A stretch of DNA of 64,000 bases, from assembly GCA_024998565.1 (NCBI GenBank), contig JACOEM010000001.1, positions 62,001 to 126,000 of the forward strand. The letters are read 5' to 3'. Origin of the DNA: Nitrospira sp. GTDB taxonomy: Bacteria > Nitrospirota > Nitrospiria > Nitrospirales > Nitrospiraceae. Below the pieces are notes generated by a model that saw only the letters and a list, made by a program, of their open reading frames with translations, searched no databases and was not told the origin of the DNA. Both the position numbers and the translations under genes were made by a program. Positions 9,478 to 18,274 of this stretch are shown here, piece after piece. How positions within the stretch are numbered: position 1 is the stretch's first letter; the number at the start of each line of letters is the position of its first letter.

Positions 9478-10122
9478 ATGAAATCCTGTTCACAATGCCG
9501 ACAAGAAAACCGGGACGATGCCCGCTTTTGCCACCAATGCGGCGGCGCCTTCGCCGTGGAAAGCCGGGAGACAGTGGTGGAGGCCGACTCGGCACCTTCG
9601 CCGCAGACGGATGCAGAGCTCTGGAAAGCCTTCATCGGCCCCAATGCCGACCGCTACCTGGAGACCTTCAAGAAATTCACGGGGCCGTCCGGGCCCAAAT
9701 TCGCCTTGACCTGGCACTGGCCAGCCTTCGTCTTTGAGCCCTTCCTCTGGTTTCTTTACCGGAAGATGTACGTCTACGCGCTGATCTATGCCATCGGCCC
9801 GGCGATGGCGTTCTATATCACCCAGGACCTCTCCGCCGACATCATCTGGCGTGTCATTGCAGGCGCCAGCGCCAACTATATCTATTTCTGGCATGCAAAA
9901 GAGCAGCTTGCCAAGATCAAAGGCGAACGGGCCACGGGTGGAGAAGCCAGACAGCAGATGTTGGGAGAATTAGGCGGCGTGCAGCCGTACGTCGTGTGGG
10001 TCGGCGTCGGCCTCCTGGTCCTGAAGATCGGCCTGGTCGTCGCCATGTTCAAGGACGGACCGCCTGACGGGTCGAAGAATCCTCCCGCCAAACCCCACCC
10101 CGCCAGCGTCACGCACGTCTAA
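9478..10122 (+). CDS. Zinc-ribbon DUF2628 membrane protein
   Basis: A 214-residue protein that starts with a zinc ribbon (CSQC and CHQC, residues 4-22), followed by an acidic linker and a DUF2628-like region marked by FLWFLYRKMY and HAKEQL. Three hydrophobic segments are visible (about 98-112, 115-135 and 175-192). The AAGGTG site lies 5 nt before ATG. Double-zinc-ribbon plus DUF2628 proteins are inner-membrane proteins of unknown function. It is monocistronic and divergent from argD. Confidence 0.7.
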   Translation: MKSCSQCRQENRDDARFCHQCGGAFAVESRETVVEADSAPSPQTDAELWKAFIGPNADRYLETFKKFTGPSGPKFALTWHWPAFVFEPFLWFLYRKMYVYALIYAIGPAMAFYITQDLSADIIWRVIAGASANYIYFWHAKEQLAKIKGERATGGEARQQMLGELGGVQPYVVWVGVGLLVLKIGLVVAMFKDGPPDGSKNPPAKPHPASVTHV

Positions 10123-10152
10123 ATCGATCGCGACGATCGATCCGCACATTCC

Positions 10153-10986
10153 TTACCCGTCAGAGATTCGCTGCCGCTGCCACTCGATCCAGGACACGAA
10201 CCAGTCAAAGTCCTGCTGGTAGGCGGCCCCGCTGAGATCAGGCGCGGCCTGGGTCTGCTCCAGTTGCGTGTAGGTGCGCGGCCAATTCTTTTGCCACCAG
10301 GACTTGAGCTCGTCCGGGCCGTAGGGCTGCCCGTTGGGATTGGTGATGCCGGCTGCCGCGCAGAGCCCGGCCACAAGCGGCCAGTAGCGATCCTTGCCAA
10401 GACCGACGCTCCGGAAATGTTCGCGGAGCAGGAAGACCACCCAGAGCTCGGCGCTGTTCTTCTTGTTATGTTTGAAAGGCTGCGTTTGTCGCAGTGGAAC
10501 CGGGTCGAAGGTTTTGATGACCGACGTGTAATCCGGACCTCCGTAGCTCCCCGCCGACTCGGCAATCCCCTGCAGCATGTTGGCGAGCTCCACCTCGACG
10601 ACCGGCGAGCGGGCCGGGCTGTGGTCAGGGTCTCCGGTACTCAACGGATTGGCCGCCGTCAGCAATTCAATCAACGGCTTGAGCTCACGCAACCGAACGG
10701 CGGCGGCTTTGAGAATCTGCTCGGACTCGAGCCAGTAATCCGGATCGCCCTTGGAGGCCCGTTCCCGCCCGGGCGGCGGCAACACAACGGGAATCCAGTA
10801 GCGCACCAGCACAAAGAGCACGTATTCAACCTCGCCACCGGCCTGCGCCACACCAGCCAGCGCCTGACTGACCCCGAGCGCCCTCCGAAAAAAGGCTTCG
10901 ACCCTGTCTTCGACCTGCAGGCGCCGTCCCATGGCGCGCCACCACTCCTGCAATGGGGTCCAGTCTGAGGGGGAACGTTCCGTCAT
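10153..10986 (-). CDS. Hypothetical protein, 277 residues
   Basis: I do not recognise the family. The protein is soluble, rich in Trp and Arg, with helical stretches and no signal peptide or clear catalytic motif. Notable segments are EYVLFVLVRYWIPVVLPPP (a short hydrophobic patch), NKKNSAELWVVFLLREHF and YGPDELKSWWQKNWP. Normal codon use and GC argue for a resident gene. It is convergent with the DUF2628 gene and divergent from gpmA, so neighbours do not indicate a role. Confidence 0.6.
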   Translation of the reverse strand: MTERSPSDWTPLQEWWRAMGRRLQVEDRVEAFFRRALGVSQALAGVAQAGGEVEYVLFVLVRYWIPVVLPPPGRERASKGDPDYWLESEQILKAAAVRLRELKPLIELLTAANPLSTGDPDHSPARSPVVEVELANMLQGIAESAGSYGGPDYTSVIKTFDPVPLRQTQPFKHNKKNSAELWVVFLLREHFRSVGLGKDRYWPLVAGLCAAAGITNPNGQPYGPDELKSWWQKNWPRTYTQLEQTQAAPDLSGAAYQQDFDWFVSWIEWQRQRISDG

Positions 10987-11093
10987 CGATGCGCTCCGAC
11001 GTGAGGAGAAACCGGCGGCATGGTACTGACTGCCTGATGTGATTGCAACTCACCACCACGAAGCCACGGCAGGCATAAATGGGCTCATCCCGC

Positions 11094-11122
11094 TTGACAG
11101 GGCGAAGGGGAAATCGCATAAC
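11094..11122 (+). promoter_or_regulatory. Sigma-70-type promoter for gpmA
   Basis: TTGACA at 11094-11099 and CATAAC at 11117-11122 with a 17-nt spacer, ending 46 nt before the gpmA ATG. The -35 is consensus and the -10 matches four of six positions. Confidence 0.6.
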
Positions 11123-11168
11123 CTGTCAGGAAACCGTTCCATCCTTTCGGACAAGGAGACGAGGCACG

Positions 11169-11774
11169 ATGAGCAAACTGGTTCTCATTCGTCATGGCGA
11201 GTCGCAGTGGAATCTGGAAAACCGTTTCACCGGCTGGGTGGATGTCCCCCTCTCCCCGAAAGGCATCGAAGAGGCGAAGGCGGCAGGAAAAAAACTGGCG
11301 GGGTTCACATTCGATCGCGCCTTTTCGTCCGTGCTGGCCCGCGCCAACGAAACGTTGCGCCTCGTCCTCGAAGGGATCGGACAGGCCGGCATTCCCATTG
11401 AAAAAGACAAGGCGCTGAACGAGCGCATGTACGGAGAGCTTCAGGGGCTGAATAAGGCCGAGACCGCCAAGAAGTTCGGAGATGAACAGGTGAAAATCTG
11501 GCGGCGGAGTTACGATGTACGGCCACCGGGCGGAGAAAGCTTGAAAGACACAGCGGAGCGGGTGCTGCCCTATTACGACAGCCGCATCAAGCCCTACGTG
11601 CTCAAAGGAGAAACGATCCTCATCGCCGCCCATGGAAACAGCCTGCGCGCGCTGGTGATGCAGCTCGAGCAGCTGACCCGGGAGCAGGTCCTGGAGCTCA
11701 ACATTCCAACCGGAGCCCCGCTGCTCTATGAGCTCGACAACAACGGGAAGGTGCTGTCACACCGGTATCTCTAA
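11169..11774 (+). CDS. gpmA: 2,3-bisphosphoglycerate-dependent phosphoglycerate mutase
   Basis: Interconverts 3- and 2-phosphoglycerate in glycolysis and gluconeogenesis. The 201-residue form is shorter than the E. coli enzyme but keeps the phospho-His motif [10 protein letters not shown] at residues 5-14, [13 protein letters not shown] and the second His in [10 protein letters not shown]. The start is fixed by AAGGAGA about ten bases upstream; the frame extends 90 nt further upstream but that part overlaps the promoter. Confidence 0.93.
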   Translation: MSKLVLIRHGESQWNLENRFTGWVDVPLSPKGIEEAKAAGKKLAGFTFDRAFSSVLARANETLRLVLEGIGQAGIPIEKDKALNERMYGELQGLNKAETAKKFGDEQVKIWRRSYDVRPPGGESLKDTAERVLPYYDSRIKPYVLKGETILIAAHGNSLRALVMQLEQLTREQVLELNIPTGAPLLYELDNNGKVLSHRYL

Positions 11775-11802
11775 CAGGAAACAGGAGGGCGCGGCCGGCA
11801 GC

Positions 11803-12297
11803 CTACACGCACTGGCTCAGCAACTCCTGGTACTTATCCAGAGGCACCAGATCAGGTAGGAGCACGAGCAACTTCGGCCGATCCTCCGGCTGAATCAGGC
11901 CCTGATTTTCGAGCAGATCTGAGATTTCCTCGGAGGCGGCGATGGCGCCGCCTTCGTAATCCCCCACCGGCGCATAGAGTGCGCGCCGTTCTTCCATTTC
12001 GACCAGGTAGTCCTCCCACTTCACCGACTCAAGCTTAAACGTCGCAGCCCAATCCGCCTGAATCAATTCCAGCACCCGCTGAAACAGGACCTCGCGGTAC
12101 TTCCGTGGAATGTGGGCATTGACGGCCGCATGAACCCAGTAGAGCGTGAAAGAGAGGAGCTCTCGCGTCATCGTCTCCTCATGTTCTTCCTGGCCCTCGA
12201 TGCCATATTCGCTCAACAGCTCAACGGAAAGCCGGCGTGGAATCAGTTTGTACAAGGCGTCGGCAACTTCGGCCGGCGTCATGGCTCCTTTTGGCAT
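11803..12297 (-). CDS. Hypothetical protein, 164 residues
   Basis: A soluble, acidic protein of unknown family. It opens MPKGAMTPAEVADALYKL and contains HIPRKYREVLFQRVLELI; several helices are likely and no membrane segment is present. Two ATGs lie close together: ATG 12303 abuts GGGAGG, while ATG 12297 places the same site six bases upstream and is preferred. It converges on gpmA. No function can be assigned. Confidence 0.6.
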   Translation of the reverse strand: MPKGAMTPAEVADALYKLIPRRLSVELLSEYGIEGQEEHEETMTRELLSFTLYWVHAAVNAHIPRKYREVLFQRVLELIQADWAATFKLESVKWEDYLVEMEERRALYAPVGDYEGGAIAASEEISDLLENQGLIQPEDRPKLLVLLPDLVPLDKYQELLSQCV

Positions 12298-12386
12298 ACT
12301 CATCCTCCCGAAAGGGGTCTCAGCATACTGGAGCCCCGCGCGCATTGACAACCCTGGACGGTGAACTGCCACGCGGCGTCGATTGC

Positions 12387-12415
12387 TTGTCCGCCGGAAA
12401 GGCCTATGCTACATA
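12387..12415 (+). promoter_or_regulatory. Predicted promoter of the outer-membrane beta-barrel gene
   Basis: TTGTCC (12387-12392), a 17-nt spacer, and TACATA (12410-12415). Transcription would begin near 12422, which leaves a short leader only if translation starts at ATG 12444 rather than at GTG 12429. Confidence 0.5.
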
Positions 12416-12443
12416 GAGCCTCATCACCGTGAGACGCAGAACC

Positions 12444-12995
12444 ATGACACCTATGCGACCCGCTCGAGCACTGTTCATTGGCCTCGCCTTCCTAGGCATT
12501 CTCTGGGCTGCACCGGCCACAGCCGCAGAGGTGCAGGAGCCACGCTGGGGCTTCAGCACCGATCTTGGCCTCTGGAGCGGCACCACCAACGACACCACCT
12601 TCGCACTCGGCTTCGGACTCGATTACTACATGGACCAGAATTTTTCGTTCGGCGGGATGGCGCTCTTCACCCCGGTCGGGGACCTGACACAGATCGGCAT
12701 CGCGGGAGTCGCGAAGTATCATCTTCGCCTGAATAGCGGATTCAATCTGGTGCCGTTCGCCGGACTAGGCATTCTCCACGCTGACCTCAATCGAGGCAGC
12801 GGCCCGACCAAAGTCGATCGCAACGACACGAGTCATTTCATTCCCCTGGGCATGTCGCTGGAATATCAGGTCGGTCCCAAAATCGCCTTCTCGACCACCC
12901 TCATGGTAAACCTGCACCACATCACCCTCTCACCACCCGTACTGAACGACAACACCAGCGTGGCACTCCTCTTCGGTATCCGCTGGGGGCCGTAA
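12444..12995 (+). CDS. Exported outer-membrane beta-barrel protein
   Basis: A 183-residue protein with a signal peptide ending near ATAAEV, then alternating polar/hydrophobic strands rich in Gly and aromatic residues (WGFSTDLGLWSG, ALGFGLDYYMDQNFSFGG, VAKYHLRLNSGFNLVPFAGL) and a C-terminal strand LLFGIRWGP. This is the look of a small OmpW/OmpX-size eight-stranded porin-like barrel. The start is chosen from promoter position. Function is unknown. Confidence 0.65.
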   Translation: MTPMRPARALFIGLAFLGILWAAPATAAEVQEPRWGFSTDLGLWSGTTNDTTFALGFGLDYYMDQNFSFGGMALFTPVGDLTQIGIAGVAKYHLRLNSGFNLVPFAGLGILHADLNRGSGPTKVDRNDTSHFIPLGMSLEYQVGPKIAFSTTLMVNLHHITLSPPVLNDNTSVALLFGIRWGP

Positions 12996-13110
12996 CGAGG
13001 CCACAGTGAACGACAGCTCCGGCGAACTGCACTGAGCGTGTCGAAAATTTGAGTACCGCGAGAACGGCGCCAGAAGCACATCCAGCACTTCAGTTTCGGA
13101 CTCCACAGCC

Positions 13111-13227
13111 GCTCAAACGGGTGTCCAGCGAGGCCGCAGCGAAGCGAGGAGGCGAGGCGTACCCTTGCGGTACGTTGAGCCCAGGAGCGAGACGAGAACG
13201 AAGCTGGGGAACCGTTTCAGCAATCCC
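13111..13227 (+). repeat. Dispersed palindromic repeat, copy C1
   Basis: GC-rich imperfect palindrome with ends of the type CTCAAACGGGT and AACCGTTTCAGC, containing GCAGCGAAGCGAG and the central stem GTACCCTTGCGGTAC followed by GTTGAG. It lies in tandem with copy C2 immediately downstream. Similar central stems occur near 22650, 31577 and 32195. Confidence 0.75.
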
Positions 13228-13352
13228 GCGGATGTTCAAACGGGTCTTGCGGCAAGGCCGCAGCATGTGAAGGCCCGAGTCGTACTTGAGCGCAGTACGT
13301 TGAGGGTCTGAGCGAAGCGAGAACGCAGCCGTAAGCCCGTTTCAACATCCGC
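13228..13352 (+). repeat. Dispersed palindromic repeat, copy C2
   Basis: The ends are GCGGATGTT and its exact complement AACATCCGC (13344-13352), continued inward by CAAACGGG and CCCGTTTC. The centre is CGTACTTGAGCGCAGTACG followed by TTGAGG. The right end touches the stop codon of the ATP-grasp gene. It shares arms and centre with C1, so the pair is a tandem of one family. Confidence 0.8.
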
Positions 13353-14374
13353 TAGGCGGCTTGGGCGGGTCGCCATCGCAGGCCGACATGCAACAATTCC
13401 TGCAGCAGGTCTTTGTAGGCGAGGTCGGCTTTTCCAGCCGAGTCGGCAAAATCTTCGCCGCTGGCGATCTGAGGATTGGGATTCGCTTCGAGCACGTAGA
13501 CGTGACCGTCTTTGTCCATTCGCATATCGATGCGGGCGTAACCACTCAGCCCCAATGCACGATAGACGCGCTTGGCCAGGTGCTGGATATGATCAACGAC
13601 TCCGTCCGGAAGATTCCTCGCTTCGCACGAGCAGATGCCGTACTTATCCTGGTATTTGCGGCTCCACTTCACCCGCTCCGTCGCGATGCGGCGGGCCTCG
13701 TCCGGCATCTTATCCATCACCAGCTCCCAGACCGGGAACACTTGCAGGTGCGCATTGCCCATCACCCCGACGTAGAGCTCGCGTCCTTCGATGTACCGCT
13801 CGACCAGGGCTCCGGTGCCGACATTGTCATGGATGAAGGCCACCCGTTCCCGCAGCTTCTCATCGTCATCGACGATCGAGGCCTGCGAAATTCCCAATGA
13901 AGCCTCTTCGCTGATCGACTTCACAATCAACGGGAAGGGCAGGTATTTGGGTCGCCGCACCATGCGATGCAAGGGCACGACCATGAACTCCGGGTATGGA
14001 ATACGATGGTAGGACATCACCTGCTTCGCCAGCGCCTTGTCGCGCGCCAGCATGAGGCCGCGTGGATTGCAGCCGGTATAGGGGATGCGCATCAACTCGA
14101 GGTAGGACACCACGTTCTGGTCATAGACCGCCCGCCCGTCGAACTCCTCCAGCAAATTAAACGCGATATGGGGTTTCCAATCCTCGACGGCCGCACGAAT
14201 CACTTCCAGATCGCTCTTGACCCCGAGCGGCTGCACCTCATGGCCGAGTTTCCGAAGGGTCGACACGACATCGTACTCGGTCTTCCAGGCCGCTCCTTCA
14301 AGATCCTGCCCGTTCAGTTGGTCGGGGGGCACAAGATCCTTGTGCATCAACACAAGCACGCGCAATCGTCTCAT
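13352..14374 (-). CDS. ATP-grasp ligase, D-Ala-D-Ala ligase-like
   Basis: A 340-residue ATP-grasp protein: N-terminal domain with FNLLEEFDG, the middle domain from GLMLARDKALAKQ onward, FPLIVKSISEEASLGI for nucleotide binding, LVERYIEGRELYVGV, and the Mg-binding end YARIDMRMDKDG plus EANPNPQIA. The family joins a carboxylate to an amine through an acyl phosphate; the substrate is not readable. It overlaps the upstream zinc-peptidase gene by 4 nt (ATGA), so the two are translated together. That pairing suggests synthesis and trimming of a peptide or peptidoglycan-like compound, an inference. Confidence 0.8.
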   Translation of the reverse strand: MRRLRVLVLMHKDLVPPDQLNGQDLEGAAWKTEYDVVSTLRKLGHEVQPLGVKSDLEVIRAAVEDWKPHIAFNLLEEFDGRAVYDQNVVSYLELMRIPYTGCNPRGLMLARDKALAKQVMSYHRIPYPEFMVVPLHRMVRRPKYLPFPLIVKSISEEASLGISQASIVDDDEKLRERVAFIHDNVGTGALVERYIEGRELYVGVMGNAHLQVFPVWELVMDKMPDEARRIATERVKWSRKYQDKYGICSCEARNLPDGVVDHIQHLAKRVYRALGLSGYARIDMRMDKDGHVYVLEANPNPQIASGEDFADSAGKADLAYKDLLQELLHVGLRWRPAQAA

Positions 14375-15432
14375 AGTGCCACCTTGTGCCGGCCGCTGTG
14401 CAGATAGTTCATGGTCTGCACCGTCAGGAGAATCGCAAAATCCAGCTTGGCCTGCTCTTTATGCTGGGTCAGATGTAATTTCGACGCCTGACATCGTTCG
14501 ATCATGCCTTCCAACACCTGATCGATGGTGTACTGATATTCGCCGGTCCATTCGGCGACCCGGCGACGGATTTCTTTCCTCGTGCGACGAAGAAATTCGG
14601 CGGCGCTGGGATTTTTCGCATGGGCCGGCCCGTCGGAAAACAGCTTCTTCAAATCCGTATCGTACGACGGCGTGCGGCCGATCCCGTAGTGCTTCCGCTT
14701 CTCCTCGTAGTGATCCCGGAGGGTCTTATAGATGCGCGGGAGCGGATCCAGCAGTTGCCGTCCAGTGACGACCGGTGTCGTCCCCGCCAACTCGCCCATG
14801 AGCCGATCCATGAAATCCAGCTTCTTCATGACCGGCCAGCCTCGATACCGTTCCTTCCAGAGCGAATGCGGATCGAGCCACACGGCAAAGGTTTCCGCGA
14901 AGTCTTCATCCGGATGACTCTGGGCATACCAGACATCCAGATGGCGCACGAAACTCCGGCTATAGGGACGCGGCGTGTAGTATTCGGGGTAGGGCTGGGA
15001 CGAACGTCCGAAGAGTTTCTGTCGACGGCGACGACGACGGAGCAGGTAGGCGTTTTCAATGGCGTGACCAGCCTCGTGCCGGAGGATCCGCATGCACCAG
15101 TCTCTGGTGCCGCCTTCCACTTCCAACATCTGAGTCGCTTCCAGTTTTGCCAGCCGGGGATGCGCAAGATAAAACGGCACGGCAATGCCGGGCACACCGT
15201 CCGGCGTGAACCATTCGTCGGAGATCCAGAAGTGTGGCCGGAAGGTAAGGCTGCGCGCCTCCAGCTCGCGAGAGAGCTGCGCGATGGGCTCTTGATAGAA
15301 CGTGCCTTCGAGGCGCAGGTCCAGATCGCACATGCGTAGATCGAGCAGCTGTTCGTCGCTCCACTCCCCCCAAACCGGGGCAGGCTCGGTCGCACCGATG
15401 CCTTGTCCTCTATGATTCTTTGTCCGCCCCAT
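14371..15432 (-). CDS. Putative zinc metallopeptidase (gluzincin-like)
   Basis: A 353-residue protein with the zinc-binding helix HEAGHAIENAY (about residues 118-128) and, downstream, DEDFAETFAVW (about 175-185), which supplies the third ligand/acidic residue typical of putative zinc-binding metallopeptidases. A run RRRRRRQK follows the zinc helix. The C-terminal third is helical and basic. No signal peptide is seen, so it acts in the cytoplasm. It is the first gene of a two-gene unit with the ATP-grasp ligase. The substrate is unknown. Confidence 0.75.
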   Translation of the reverse strand: MGRTKNHRGQGIGATEPAPVWGEWSDEQLLDLRMCDLDLRLEGTFYQEPIAQLSRELEARSLTFRPHFWISDEWFTPDGVPGIAVPFYLAHPRLAKLEATQMLEVEGGTRDWCMRILRHEAGHAIENAYLLRRRRRRQKLFGRSSQPYPEYYTPRPYSRSFVRHLDVWYAQSHPDEDFAETFAVWLDPHSLWKERYRGWPVMKKLDFMDRLMGELAGTTPVVTGRQLLDPLPRIYKTLRDHYEEKRKHYGIGRTPSYDTDLKKLFSDGPAHAKNPSAAEFLRRTRKEIRRRVAEWTGEYQYTIDQVLEGMIERCQASKLHLTQHKEQAKLDFAILLTVQTMNYLHSGRHKVAL

Positions 15433-15615
15433 CGTCCAATCACCAAAAAGCCCCGATCGGCGCCGTTTTGTTCTGTTTCAACTATAGCAGCTCATGGAAA
15501 TTATGCAGGGTGGTCCCACTCGACTAACGATACGCCACTCAGGGAAAACCCGCGGATGGTCAGCCGGTCGAACCAGCCACCTCATTCTTGGACTGGAGAG
15601 AATGCCGGTTACGGA

Positions 15616-16083
15616 TTACAGGGCGGACAGATGATCGAGCAGCTGGGGCACTCCGGCCCAGATGTGGTTGATAACGAACTGCAGATAATCCCGCGATTGA
15701 TCCGGCTGATCCCGCCAGTCTGGGATGATCTCATGTACGTCCAGAATCGGCTGGTCGATTCCATAACAGACGTGATTGAAGAGAGGGACCTCGCGCCCGA
15801 ATTCCCCGCGAATCCATGCCTGATGGTTCCCGCCCATGGCAATGACGACGGCGGTCTCCTCGATCAAGTCGCGCGTCAGTTTCCGCTGACGGTGACGGGA
15901 CGGATCGACCCCCTTCTCAAGAAGGCCGGCCAGGACCACGGGATGGATCTCCTGCGGTGACGCCTCGATGCCGGCAGAGCCGATCAAGTACCCGGCCCGT
16001 GAGCCGAGATAAGCCTTCAACGCATATTCGGCCACGAGGCTTCTGAAAATATTGCCCGAGCACACGAACAGAATCGACGTCAT
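15616..16083 (-). CDS. Low-molecular-weight protein-tyrosine phosphatase family
   Basis: A 155-residue protein with the phosphate loop CSGNIFRS (C-x5-R-S) at residues 8-15 and the general-acid Asp in IPDWRDQP (about 130). Fold and length fit LMW-PTP, a family that also includes arsenate reductases and protein-arginine phosphatases; which substrate applies cannot be told. It is divergent from ttcA (start 22 nt or more apart) and separate from the peptidase/ATP-grasp pair. Confidence 0.8.
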   Translation of the reverse strand: MTSILFVCSGNIFRSLVAEYALKAYLGSRAGYLIGSAGIEASPQEIHPVVLAGLLEKGVDPSRHRQRKLTRDLIEETAVVIAMGGNHQAWIRGEFGREVPLFNHVCYGIDQPILDVHEIIPDWRDQPDQSRDYLQFVINHIWAGVPQLLDHLSAL

Positions 16084-16161
16084 CGCCTCAACCTGTCAGC
16101 CTGAATGCCTCCGGTAACGGCTATCCCAATCACGGCCCCGGTTGCGCTACAATGCCCGACC

Positions 16162-17037
16162 ATGCAGCCTACAATGATGCCACCATCCGCAAACCCCGTG
16201 CAGCCGACCAGACCCTCCGACGAGATCGAACGCATGCAAACCCGCCTCTGCCGCCTGGTGGGACAAGCCATTGCCGACTACCGCATGATCGAGGACGGCG
16301 ACAAGGTCATGGTGTGTCTTTCCGGCGGGAAAGACAGTTACGGGCTCCTGGAGATCCTGTTGTCGATCCGCAGCCGCGCGCCGATTCATTTCGACATCAT
16401 TGCCGTCAACCTGGATCAGAAGCAACCGGGGTTCCCCGCGCATGTCCTTCCGGAGTACCTGACCAGGCGCGGCGTGCCCTTCCACATTGAAACGCGCGAT
16501 ACCTACTCCGTCGTCAAACGCCTGATCCCCGAAGGTCAGACCACCTGTTCACTCTGCTCGCGCCTCCGGCGGGGCCACCTCTACCGACTGGCCACAGAAC
16601 TGGGCGCCACCAAGATCGCCCTCGGCCATCACCGCGATGACATTCTGGAAACGCTGCTGCTGAATCTGTTGTTCACCGGCAAGATGAAGGCCATGCCGCC
16701 CAAACTGCGCTCCAAGAGCGGCCGACATGTGGTCATCCGCCCCCTGGCCTATGTGAAGGAAGCCGATCTGGCGCGGTACGCCGCATTGCTCCGGTTTCCG
16801 ATTATCCCCTGCGACCTCTGCGGCTCACAGGAAGACCTCAAGCGGAAACAGGTCAAGGCTCTCCTGCAGGACTGGGATCAACGGTTTCCCGGTTCCAACG
16901 ACAGCATGTTCGCCGCTCTGGGAAACATCGCACCGTCGCTGCTGCTGGATCGAAGCCTGTTCGACTTCTCATCCCTCAAGGCAGAGGCCTGCCCGACAGA
17001 TCCAGCCGCGAGTGATTCTGAAGACGATTTACTCTAG
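16162..17037 (+). CDS. ttcA: tRNA 2-thiocytidine(32) synthetase
   Basis: PP-loop ATPase that thiolates C32 of tRNAs with an Fe-S cluster. SGGKDS (ATP loop), [10 protein letters not shown] (CxxC) and a third Cys in CDLCGSQ match TtcA. Also conserved are GHHRDD and [11 protein letters not shown]. The start is uncertain: ATG 16162 gives 291 residues, but in-frame ATGs exist at 16105 and 16174; the conserved region begins only around residue 20. C-terminal acidic tail DSEDDLL. Confidence 0.9.
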   Translation: MQPTMMPPSANPVQPTRPSDEIERMQTRLCRLVGQAIADYRMIEDGDKVMVCLSGGKDSYGLLEILLSIRSRAPIHFDIIAVNLDQKQPGFPAHVLPEYLTRRGVPFHIETRDTYSVVKRLIPEGQTTCSLCSRLRRGHLYRLATELGATKIALGHHRDDILETLLLNLLFTGKMKAMPPKLRSKSGRHVVIRPLAYVKEADLARYAALLRFPIIPCDLCGSQEDLKRKQVKALLQDWDQRFPGSNDSMFAALGNIAPSLLLDRSLFDFSSLKAEACPTDPAASDSEDDLL

Positions 17038-17184
17038 CCCGACGCGCTGCTGCCTAGAGCAGGCTGTGGAAAAACCCGTTTGGCAGGCGAACACTCAGAT
17101 GATCCACATCGAGTGGCATAGCAGAAGAATACCCCGCAGGATGCGAAACATCACTGGAAGGGATCGCGGGAACAGTACCGGAAG

Positions 17185-17328
17185 TCAGACACGCTGGCGG
17201 AGATGGGTGCGCCGGCCGCAGCGCAAGCACCGATAGGGATAGTAGCCGATCAGGAAGAAGAAAAAATCCAACAGGCCCTGGCGGCGGGAACGTTTCGTAT
17301 ACCCTGAACATTTGCCGCAATACGACAT
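17185..17328 (-). CDS. 47-residue double-CxxC protein (copy 1)
   Basis: A very short gene encoding 47 residues: CGKC at residues 4-7, a basic segment RSRRQGLLD, an aromatic stretch FFFFLIGYYPYRC and a second knuckle CLRCGRRTHLR. The same length, spacing and motifs occur in the gene at 17547-17690, so the frame is conserved between two copies, which is strong evidence that it codes. Probably a minimal zinc-binding protein with a short hydrophobic helix. Function unknown. Confidence 0.65.
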   Translation of the reverse strand: MSYCGKCSGYTKRSRRQGLLDFFFFLIGYYPYRCLRCGRRTHLRQRV

Positions 17329-17341
17329 CGTACACTCTCAC

Positions 17342-17546
17342 TTGGTGAAGATCCGGTCCACTGTTTCCAATGGCCCGTATTTGGAAGGAAATATCCTACT
17401 GAAACATCCTAGGGCCATGCAAGTCTAGTTTGCACGACGCGCCCGTCGTTACTCGGCTACGGCATTCGTCTCAATGTGACACGATCCCGGTTGCTCGATC
17501 AGTGCGCAGTGGTGCCAGACAAGGCAAAGTGCCGGACTCAGCCCGG
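17342..17546. other. Spacer between the two 47-residue genes
   Basis: No gene, repeat or RNA recognised here. The promoter of copy 1 should lie in this stretch, but no clear -35/-10 pair was found. Confidence 0.3.
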
Positions 17547-17690
17547 CTAGGTTCGACGGCGGAGACGAAACCGGTAGACGCAAATGGTGCAGCGAAATGG
17601 GTAGAACCCGATGAGATGCATGAAAAAATCCCGCCAACCATGACGGGTCACTCGCTTGGCCTCACCTGAACACATTGGACAATAGACCAT
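17547..17690 (-). CDS. 47-residue double-CxxC protein (copy 2)
   Basis: Paralogue of the gene at 17185-17328 with identical length. It reads CPMC at residues 4-7, RHGWRDFF, then HLIGFYPFRCTIC and YRFRLRRR. Shared positions include both CxxC pairs, the S-G after the first pair, LIG and YP(F/Y)RC. The two genes lie 218 nt apart on the same strand, so a local duplication is likely. It is divergent from the membrane protein at 17813. Confidence 0.65.
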   Translation of the reverse strand: MVYCPMCSGEAKRVTRHGWRDFFMHLIGFYPFRCTICVYRFRLRRRT

Positions 17691-17812
17691 GGACTGTTGC
17701 GGCGCGCCTTTCTCCGTCGCATCGGGTAAGATGACCGAGGTGCGCGGGGACGTGAGTGTGAATCAGTTTGCTACGGGGACGCAAGTCCCATCGAAGGAGG
17801 CCGGCCGGCGAC

Positions 17813-18250
17813 ATGAAGCGGTCCACACCATCCCGCCGGCCCGGAGCCGAACCCCCGCTGTGGTCGATCGCGGCCGCAGCCGGCGTAATCATCCTCACCC
17901 CGATGTTGTTGTATTCCCTTGCGCCGGAAGGGCCGATTCGTGAGGGTGATACCGTCTTCTCCAGCGGAGCCCACAAGGTATCGCTCTTTGAACCCGACCG
18001 CTACCGGCAGGCAGGCTACGAGGCGACCTGCATGCTCGATCCGAAAGACCCGCTCATTGTGACCCATTCTCCCTCAGAAGATGAGTCGGGCGAGGTGATC
18101 ATCGCCCAGGTCCAAGGCAAAAACACGATCGAGTGGCCGTTTTGCCCGCCGCAAGCGGAGCTACTCGTCAAACGACACCACATCACGCAACAACCCAGCA
18201 TCCTTCAGGACATACGGGACGGACTGCTGCGCCTGTTCAAACCTTCGTAG
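17813..18250 (+). CDS. Single-pass membrane protein, hypothetical
   Basis: A 145-residue protein with a basic N-terminus and one membrane segment (about residues 17-36, WSIAAAAGVIILTPMLLYSL), then a mostly beta, periplasmic-looking domain with three Cys-free strands around GDTVFSSGAHKVSLFEPDRY and two cysteines (TCMLD, WPFCPP). AAGGAGG lies 12 nt upstream of ATG 17813; an ATG at 17768 overlaps that site and is rejected. Family not recognised. Confidence 0.6.
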   Translation: MKRSTPSRRPGAEPPLWSIAAAAGVIILTPMLLYSLAPEGPIREGDTVFSSGAHKVSLFEPDRYRQAGYEATCMLDPKDPLIVTHSPSEDESGEVIIAQVQGKNTIEWPFCPPQAELLVKRHHITQQPSILQDIRDGLLRLFKPS

Positions 18251-18274
18251 CGACAGAACCATACTTGCCCGGCG

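Noticed and set aside
17054-17341. 95-codon minus-strand frame
   Set aside because: It overlaps the 47-residue gene in another frame; the shorter frame is conserved in a paralogue, this one is not.
17430-17669. 79-codon plus-strand frame
   Set aside because: Antisense to the second 47-residue gene, which is supported by its paralogue.
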